This document shows, piece after piece, positions 6,787-10,867 of a stretch of DNA of 10,867 nucleotides. This DNA comes from CAYOVG01 sp964407285. Its GTDB lineage: Bacteria > Desulfobacterota > Syntrophobacteria > Syntrophobacterales > Syntrophobacteraceae. The translations under genes were made by a program, and so were the position numbers. The stretch's first letter is position 1. The number at the start of each line of letters is the position of its first letter. The DNA is taken from the NCBI GenBank assembly GCA_964407285.1, contig CAYOVG010000249.1:1-10867 (forward strand), given 5' to 3'. Under the pieces are notes generated by a model that saw only the letters and a program-made list of their open reading frames with translations, did no database searches and was not told where the DNA came from.

Positions 6787-6802
6787 AGCAAAATACATTC
6801 CA
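6787..6802 (-). promoter_or_regulatory. Sigma-54 (-24/-12) promoter upstream of glnB
   Basis: The minus strand reads TGGAATGTATTTTGCT. Against TGGCAYG-N4-TTGCW the only deviation is A for C at the fourth base, and GG-N10-GC spacing is exact. It starts 26 bp beyond the nifA stop codon. Transcription would start near 6777, giving a leader of about 375 nt before glnB, which is long. It would make glnB-glnD inducible by an enhancer-binding protein, possibly the NifA-type product just upstream or an NtrC elsewhere. No TGT-N10-ACA NifA site is visible near it. Confidence 0.65.
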
Positions 6803-6828
6803 GAATTCCCGAAGCAGGCCGTGCTCCG

Positions 6829-8355
6829 TCATGAAGGGTTCTTGGCGCGGAAACGCCTTGGATCGATTCCGTACTTGCAGACCTTGTACTGAACGACCCG
6901 CTTGGTGGTGCCGAGAAGGCGAGCGGCCTGGGACTGGTTGCCGCGGGCGTCTTTCAGGGCATCGGTGATGAGGTCCCGCTCGAACGCATTCAGCAGCACT
7001 TCCATCTTGCCCCGGTTGCGGTCCTTCGTCTCCTCGGTCTTCATCTGTAATGTGGGAGGAAGGTGGCGCGCTTCTATGGCCTCGCCTCCGGCCAGCAGGA
7101 CCGCGCGCTCGACGCAGTTCTCCAGCTCCCGCACATTGCCCGGCCAGTGGTAGGACATGAGCATATCGATGGCGGTAGTCGAGATCCTTTTCACGCCCTT
7201 GGTGAATTCCCGTGCGTAGCGCATGACGAAGTAATCGGCCAGGAGCAGGATGTCGGACCCCCGTTCTCTCAGAGGAGGCAGGAAGATCGGAAAGACGTTC
7301 AGTCTGTAGTAGAGGTCGGAGCGGAACACCCCGTTGGCGACTTCCTTTTCCAGGTCTTTGTTGGTGGCGGCGATGACCCGGACATCGACCTTGACCGTGC
7401 GGGATGAGCCGAGGGGCTGAAATTCGCGCTCCTGGAGCACCCGGAGCAGTTTCGCCTGAGCAATTGGGGAAAGCTCTCCCACTTCGTCCAGGAATATGGT
7501 GCCGCCCTGCGCCTCTTCGAAGTGCCCTCGCCTGCGGGTGATAGCGCCGGTAAACGCCCCTTTGTCATGGCCGAAGAGTTCGCTTTCGAGAAGCGTGTCG
7601 GGCATGGCGGCGCAGTTGACTTGCACGAGGGGTCGCTTGTGGCGGCGGCTGTTCTCATGGATGGCCCTGGCCACGAGTTCTTTTCCGGTTCCCGTCTCCC
7701 CGTGAATCAGGACGGTAGTGTTGGTGTCGGCCACCTGGTCGACGAGGCGCAAAACCTCCTCGATGACCTTGGACCGGCCGATGATGGCCGTCTTGGGCCG
7801 TCTGGCTTCGGCGAGCATGCCGCGGAGGCGGCGGTTCTCCTCTTCGACGGCCCGAAAATGAACCACCTTGCCGAGGAGTTCGGCGACCGCGACCAGCATA
7901 TCCACTTCCTGGTCCATGTGTTCGACCAGGTGCGCCAGCTTATCCGCCGACAGCACGCCCACCACCCGGTTCTGGTAGAAGATGGGAACGCAAAGAAACG
8001 CCAACTCGCCGCGGTTGAGCGCTTTGCGGGCTCCCGTGCGGTCCAGAAAGTGGGTTTCATTGCCGAGATCGGCTATGGCCATGGGCCGGCCCGTCTGAGC
8101 CACCTTGCCGGTGATCCCTTCACCCGGCTGGTATGAAATTTTGCCTTCCTCCACGTCCACCCCTCGGGCCACATCCAGGTAAGCCTCCCCCGTCATGAGG
8201 TCCAGGATGGAAATCATGCCCCGTTCCATCCCGAGCCACGTGCTGAGAACATCCAGGGTCTGCTGGAGCTGAACTCTCAGTTCGTCGGGACGCGAGATGA
8301 TCCGGGCGATCTGGTGCAACGCCCTCAACTCAACATAGCTATATTTTTCAGCCAT
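6829..8355 (-). CDS. nifA: NifA-type sigma-54-dependent activator (GAF, AAA+, Fis-type HTH)
   Basis: This is an enhancer-binding protein that remodels sigma-54 RNA polymerase with ATP. NifA proteins switch on nitrogen-fixation genes. The 508-residue product has an N-terminal GAF domain (about 10-165, with PGEGITGKVAQTGRP at 77-91) and a linker coiled region (170-187). The AAA+ domain (about 190-425) has Walker A GETGTGKE (219-226), the sigma-54 contact loop GAFTGA (266-271) and Walker B TIFLDE (286-291). The C-terminal helix-turn-helix (about 472-495) ends in the NifA-like KYGI. GAF rather than a receiver domain separates it from NtrC. The cysteine motif of oxygen-sensitive rhizobial NifA is absent, with only Cys414 in the linker area. 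No nif structural genes are in view, so control of other nitrogen genes is possible. The start at 8355 has GGGGA upstream. Confidence 0.85.
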   Translation of the reverse strand: MAEKYSYVELRALHQIARIISRPDELRVQLQQTLDVLSTWLGMERGMISILDLMTGEAYLDVARGVDVEEGKISYQPGEGITGKVAQTGRPMAIADLGNETHFLDRTGARKALNRGELAFLCVPIFYQNRVVGVLSADKLAHLVEHMDQEVDMLVAVAELLGKVVHFRAVEEENRRLRGMLAEARRPKTAIIGRSKVIEEVLRLVDQVADTNTTVLIHGETGTGKELVARAIHENSRRHKRPLVQVNCAAMPDTLLESELFGHDKGAFTGAITRRRGHFEEAQGGTIFLDEVGELSPIAQAKLLRVLQEREFQPLGSSRTVKVDVRVIAATNKDLEKEVANGVFRSDLYYRLNVFPIFLPPLRERGSDILLLADYFVMRYAREFTKGVKRISTTAIDMLMSYHWPGNVRELENCVERAVLLAGGEAIEARHLPPTLQMKTEETKDRNRGKMEVLLNAFERDLITDALKDARGNQSQAARLLGTTKRVVQYKVCKYGIDPRRFRAKNPS

Positions 8356-8396
8356 TTATATATTCCCCGCCATTTTCCTGATATATGCCGATCATT

Positions 8397-8425
8397 AGGA
8401 TACCTTACTTCTACAAAAATGTCAC
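8397..8425 (-). promoter_or_regulatory. Sigma-70-type promoter of the nifA-like gene
   Basis: On the minus strand GTGACA (8425-8420) and TATCCT (8402-8397) are separated by 17 bp, matching the -35 in five of six and the -10 in four of six positions. Transcription would start near 8390, about 35 nt before the start codon. No GG-N10-GC sigma-54 match was found upstream of this gene, which suggests housekeeping transcription of the activator. Confidence 0.5.
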
Positions 8426-8543
8426 GAAATTGTTCCAGCCTGGAGGGGAAAGACGGCTGGTGAAGAATTCCAGGATGTTCAGGTGTCTTGAAGATCGAAC
8501 GGAATTGTTATTTCTCTCTCACCGGCGAGCGAAGCCCCGCTAC

Positions 8544-8591
8544 GCCGCCATGCGGCAGCGCCGCTTCGGGTTTTCCGGAAGCGGCGCTGCC
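8544..8591. repeat. Perfect 14-bp inverted repeat with alternative small hairpin
   Basis: GGCAGCGCCGCTTC (8554-8567) pairs perfectly with GAAGCGGCGCTGCC (8578-8591) around a 10-nt loop. A second, smaller stem, GCCGC (8544-8548) with GCGGC (8552-8556), overlaps its left arm. It lies between the XRE-ImmA gene and the nifA-like gene and upstream of the nifA promoter, so it may end the upstream transcript or be a REP-like element. Neither strand has a U tract after it. Apart from this and the promoter, I see nothing in the 487-bp gap 8356-8842 except a 10-bp palindrome ATCAATTGAT beside the XRE-ImmA stop (8832-8841). Confidence 0.6.
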
Positions 8592-8842
8592 CGCCCACGC
8601 GGAAAGATGCACAAAACGAAGAACCGAACGGCACCATGGTTATGCCTCTGCGTTCGCCCCGCCGGATTCCCTTCTTGATACCGATCCGTTCAACGCATCC
8701 TTCCACGGAGTGTCGAAATCATCGGATTGCTTCAACCGGCGGGTTCCCTTCTCTCTCCTCAGCGGCTTCCGGGGAAACGGGTTAACTCCCGTACATTCAT
8801 TAGGTCTTTATGTGTACCGGTCGGTTCTTCCATCAATTGATA

Positions 8843-9997
8843 TCATTCGGCGGCATCACGGAGGCGAACAACCCTGGCTTCGCCATCTTGGGGCCGTTTG
8901 TCCAGCTTGTCCAGCAAGGATTCGGACACGCACTGTCCCAACAATTCCTCGAGTTCCGACGAATAAATCTTCAGTTCCGCCGCAAGTTCGGAAAGGGATG
9001 TACGGTCATGCAGGAGTTCGAGCGCCTGCTCGATCAGCGTGGGTCGCTCCATTTCCCATTCCGGTCCCTCGTCCGTGCGCATATGCGACATCTGGATCAT
9101 CGCCCGCTGGTAGGTGGACGCGGACAGGCGCCCGAGTTCCCGCGCACGGTAGAGGAGCGCGCTGATCGCCATCTTCCACCTGAACTTGAGCTTCTTGAAA
9201 GCCTCGAAACTCCAACTCCTCGGACACTCGCGAAGAAAGCTCTCACGAGGCGCAAGAAATGCCGCCGCGAAGCGGTGCGCCTGCCTCTCCGTCACCATGT
9301 CTCCGGTCGGCGTGTCCTCGTGCAAGACGAGATGGGCCACTTCGTGAGCCACATCGAAACGGGCGCGGCTCGCCGTCTTGCTCATGGCCATCAGGATGCA
9401 GGGGCGGTTCCCCCTCCACGTGGAATACGCATCGACGTCGGCGCACGACCTGTAGAGCGGGAGGACGATAACGCCTTTGCCCTCGACGAGCTTGACGATG
9501 TTCGGAATCGGCCCCAACCCCATTCCCCAGTGTCGCCTCAAATCCTCCGCCGCGCGCTCTATCTCGTCCGGGGTCTCCGCCGCGCAGTTGAACGCCGATA
9601 CCGCCTCCACGGGGAATACCACCCCCTTCCTCTCCAGGATTTCGATCAGATCGATGAAGACATCCCCCTTGCGGGCGCTTTGCTTCTTCAACGCGAGTGA
9701 AGTAGCCCTCCTGGCCCTGAAGTGGCAGGTATTGAGATCGATGGGCCGCCGATGGAGATCGCTTTCCACGAACATGAAGAAGGTCGTCGGCACCCGAAGG
9801 GCCATGGAAATCTGTACGAAAGTCTCCAGGTCGGGCCGGATAATTCCTTTCTCGACCTGGGATATGGCGCTGGGGGTCTTCCCTATGCGCTGGGCGAGTT
9901 CCTTCTTGGTCATTGCTCTCAGTTCGCGGGCGAAGGTCACCCGTTGCGGGTCGAAGCGATCGAGAGCGTATTGAGGTGAATCGCCGTGCATTATCAT
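8843..9997 (-). CDS. XRE-family regulator fused to ImmA/IrrE metallopeptidase
   Basis: The 384-residue product combines a DNA-binding and a protease-like domain. Residues about 19-72 form an XRE helix-turn-helix (RELRAMTKKELAQRIGKTPS, then AISQVEKG and FVQISMALRVP). Residues about 165-265 form an ImmA/IrrE (DUF955) zinc peptidase with HEVAH at 218-222 (His218, Glu219, His222) and a candidate third ligand in TERQAHRFAAAFLAP (236-250). The C-terminal part (265-384) includes the KFRWKMAISALLYRARELG stretch seen in long members of this family. In such proteins the peptidase often cleaves a repressor or acts as an antitoxin-like regulator. Its target here is unknown. Its ATG overlaps the TGA of the upstream gene (ATGA, 9997-9994) and has only a weak ribosome binding site, so translation is probably coupled. 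ATG 9991 is an alternative start. Confidence 0.93.
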   Translation of the reverse strand: MIMHGDSPQYALDRFDPQRVTFARELRAMTKKELAQRIGKTPSAISQVEKGIIRPDLETFVQISMALRVPTTFFMFVESDLHRRPIDLNTCHFRARRATSLALKKQSARKGDVFIDLIEILERKGVVFPVEAVSAFNCAAETPDEIERAAEDLRRHWGMGLGPIPNIVKLVEGKGVIVLPLYRSCADVDAYSTWRGNRPCILMAMSKTASRARFDVAHEVAHLVLHEDTPTGDMVTERQAHRFAAAFLAPRESFLRECPRSWSFEAFKKLKFRWKMAISALLYRARELGRLSASTYQRAMIQMSHMRTDEGPEWEMERPTLIEQALELLHDRTSLSELAAELKIYSSELEELLGQCVSESLLDKLDKRPQDGEARVVRLRDAAE

Positions 9998-10599
9998 TTT
10001 TCGCCGTCCGCTTTCCGCCTTTTACCGTGCCCGCGATCATTCAGACTCACCATGGTCCCGGGTTCTTCCTCCTGCGGCGGCAACGCCGTCTCGTCCAGCT
10101 TCTCGTTCAGCAACACGACCGGAGAAGCATCGCGCTCCGGAACCACCGGTTCCATCATATCCGCATCGCCGGAAGAATAGATGACGAACTTCCGCGGGTA
10201 TTCGAATTCGTACGGCCCATGCTCCGACGGCAAAAGCACTCCGGCGAACACTTCCTTCAGCCCGTAATCGGGGTCCGCATCTATTCCCAGGATGACGTTT
10301 CGCGGGGGATCGGGATAGAACCGTGGGGCGCCTTTGATTACGGCATATCGGATCTGCCGGGGCAGCCCGAGGAAAAATTCCCTGGCCGACCGTTTGGCGA
10401 ACATTCCACCTTTGGGGATTCCCGTCCTGGAATCGACCCTGTGGAAACTGATCCTCAGCGGAAAAAAGTCCAGCACATGCGCATTCCTGACGCGTGAGAG
10501 CCAGTATACGCCCTCGAACAGCCGCTCGTTGTCCTTTAGCCTGTAGGTCAGGTCCGTCCTGAAAGCACACCCGAAGGTGAAGTTGTTGCGATACGACAA
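9994..10599 (-). CDS. Unknown-function protein, C-terminal part (5' end lost in assembly gap)
   Basis: I do not recognise this family. The readable product is about 201 residues from an arbitrary TTG at 10599. The in-frame sequence continues upstream (KVVIYA before LSYRNN) to a TAA at 10629-10627 beside the gap, so the TTG is unlikely to be the real start. Visible features: a module LSYRNNFTFGCAFRTDLTYRL that matches the segment beyond the gap, a mixed alpha/beta middle with many aromatics (RLFEGVYWL, VLDFFPLRISF, REFFLGLPRQIRYAV), a DADPDYG turn, and a charged tail (LPPQEEEP to GKRRKADGEK). There is no signal peptide or membrane segment. The ATGA overlap with the XRE-ImmA gene marks it as that regulator's operon partner, possibly the effector or toxin of a two-gene module. 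This role is inferred from position alone. Confidence 0.75.
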   Translation of the reverse strand: MSYRNNFTFGCAFRTDLTYRLKDNERLFEGVYWLSRVRNAHVLDFFPLRISFHRVDSRTGIPKGGMFAKRSAREFFLGLPRQIRYAVIKGAPRFYPDPPRNVILGIDADPDYGLKEVFAGVLLPSEHGPYEFEYPRKFVIYSSGDADMMEPVVPERDASPVVLLNEKLDETALPPQEEEPGTMVSLNDRGHGKRRKADGEK

Positions 10600-10602
10600 G
10601 GC
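10537..10602. repeat. 66-nt repeat, left copy, beside assembly gap
   Basis: This aligns without gaps to 10645-10710 with 10 mismatches in 66 positions (about 85% identity). Both copies encode the LSYRNNFT...TYRL module in the minus direction. About six of the ten differences change the amino acid, which is more than expected for simple strain variants. Confidence 0.85.
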
Positions 10603-10634
10603 ATAAATAACAACTTTCCTTTGACGTTAGCTGA

Positions 10635-10644
10635 NNNNNNNNNN
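10635..10644. other. Assembly gap of ten Ns
   Basis: Ten consecutive undetermined bases. The round number suggests a scaffolding placeholder of unknown true length, so the reading frame across it cannot be trusted. Confidence 0.98.
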
Positions 10645-10710
10645 TAGCCTGTAAGTCGTGTCCTTCCTGATAGCACACCCGGCGGTGAAGTTGTTGCGGT
10701 ACGAAAGGGC
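10645..10710. repeat. 66-nt repeat, right copy, beside assembly gap
   Basis: This partner of 10537-10602 begins at the first resolved base after the gap. It encodes LSYRNNFTAGCAIRKDTTYRL on the minus strand. Repeats at both edges of a gap are the usual cause of an assembly break. Confidence 0.85.
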
Positions 10711-10818
10711 CTTGCATTTCCCGACCACTTCGGTGAAGGACTCCTGGATCTGGGGCAGGATCACCTGTTCGAGGACGGGAACGAGCTTCTCGATTTCGGC
10801 GTGCAGTTCGCTTAACAT
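10645..10818 (-). CDS. Unknown-function protein, N-terminal part (runs into assembly gap)
   Basis: This is a 58-residue readable N terminus of an unrecognised protein, starting MLSELHAEIEKLVPVLEQVI. The first 38 residues are predicted amphipathic helix (Leu, Glu, Ile, Val rich), followed by the LSYRNNFTAG module. The start is well supported by GGAGGAG four bases before ATG 10818. With ten Ns assumed, the frame equals that of the 9994-10599 segment and meets one TAA at 10629-10627. The two pieces may therefore be one gene split by a wrong gap, two tandem paralogs, or a truly broken gene. It is the first visible gene of the XRE-ImmA operon. Its promoter lies beyond 10867. Confidence 0.75.
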
Positions 10819-10822
10819 TGCT

Positions 10823-10827
10823 CCTCC
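10823..10827 (-). promoter_or_regulatory. Ribosome binding site for the gene starting at 10818
   Basis: GGAGG on the minus strand, four bases before ATG 10818, supports this as the true N terminus of the gap-interrupted gene. Confidence 0.7.
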
Positions 10828-10867
10828 ACGTTTGAGGTTCGGTGATTCGTTTCGCGGGCACCATAAT

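Noticed and set aside
6403..6828. Glutamine-type riboswitch in the glnB leader
   Set aside because: There are stems, but I cannot match them to the glnA RNA or downstream-peptide motif consensus. Covariation data would be needed.
8832..8841. ATCAATTGAT palindrome as a terminator of the XRE-ImmA gene
   Set aside because: It is a 10-bp AT-rich self-complementary site with no loop and no U tract, too weak for an intrinsic terminator.
8810..9700. Plus-strand open frame opposite the XRE-ImmA gene
   Set aside because: Arg-rich translation without domain features. The minus strand codes for an intact two-domain protein.
10037..10864. Long minus-strand frame spanning the N gap
   Set aside because: It is the shifted frame of the gene starting at 10818. 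Its Arg/Gly/Pro-rich sequence looks non-coding, and it appears continuous only because ten Ns were assumed.

Overview
The window looks like a chromosomal stretch from a Gram-negative, sigma-54-using bacterium. The combination of an adenylylatable type I glutamine synthetase, a uridylylatable PII protein, a full-length GlnD and a NifA-type activator points to a proteobacterium-like or Desulfobacterota (former Deltaproteobacteria) diazotroph. That placement is an inference from gene content and protein style, not a measured taxonomy. The ten-N run at 10635-10644 shows that this is a draft or metagenome assembly. Every gene I can support lies on the minus strand, so transcription runs from high to low coordinates. 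I see no RNA genes, insertion sequences, CRISPR arrays or plus-strand genes.

Reading in the direction of transcription, the right end (10818 to 8843) is an accessory-looking module. A gene of unknown function with a strong ribosome binding site at 10818 runs into the assembly gap. A similar sequence resumes on the other side and ends at 9994. It overlaps by 4 bp (ATGA) the start of an XRE helix-turn-helix plus ImmA/IrrE metallopeptidase regulator (9997-8843). The gap is flanked by two 66-nt stretches that are about 85% identical, so it sits in a duplication or in an overlap of divergent alleles.

The centre and left (8425 to 1406) form a nitrogen-control cluster: nifA-like activator (8355-6829), glnB (6402-6064), glnD (5946-3340) and glnA (2818-1406). 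GlnD senses glutamine and adds or removes UMP on Tyr51 of GlnB. GlnB then controls, directly or through the adenylyltransferase GlnE (not in this window), the adenylylation of glutamine synthetase at Tyr398, and probably NifA activity too. Two close matches to sigma-54 promoters were found, one ahead of glnA (2891-2906) and one just after nifA and ahead of glnB (6787-6802). A sigma-70-like promoter (8397-8425) precedes nifA. The cluster is therefore probably read as several nitrogen-responsive units rather than one operon.

The left end (970 to 1) holds prmA, the ribosomal protein L11 methyltransferase. It has its own extended -10 promoter and a leader with overlapping, mutually exclusive hairpins. 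Past its stop is a perfect heptamer tandem array cut by the window edge. Two decayed 7-nt-period arrays lie between glnA and prmA and between glnB and glnD, which suggests a recurring heptamer repeat process in the intergenic spaces of this genome.
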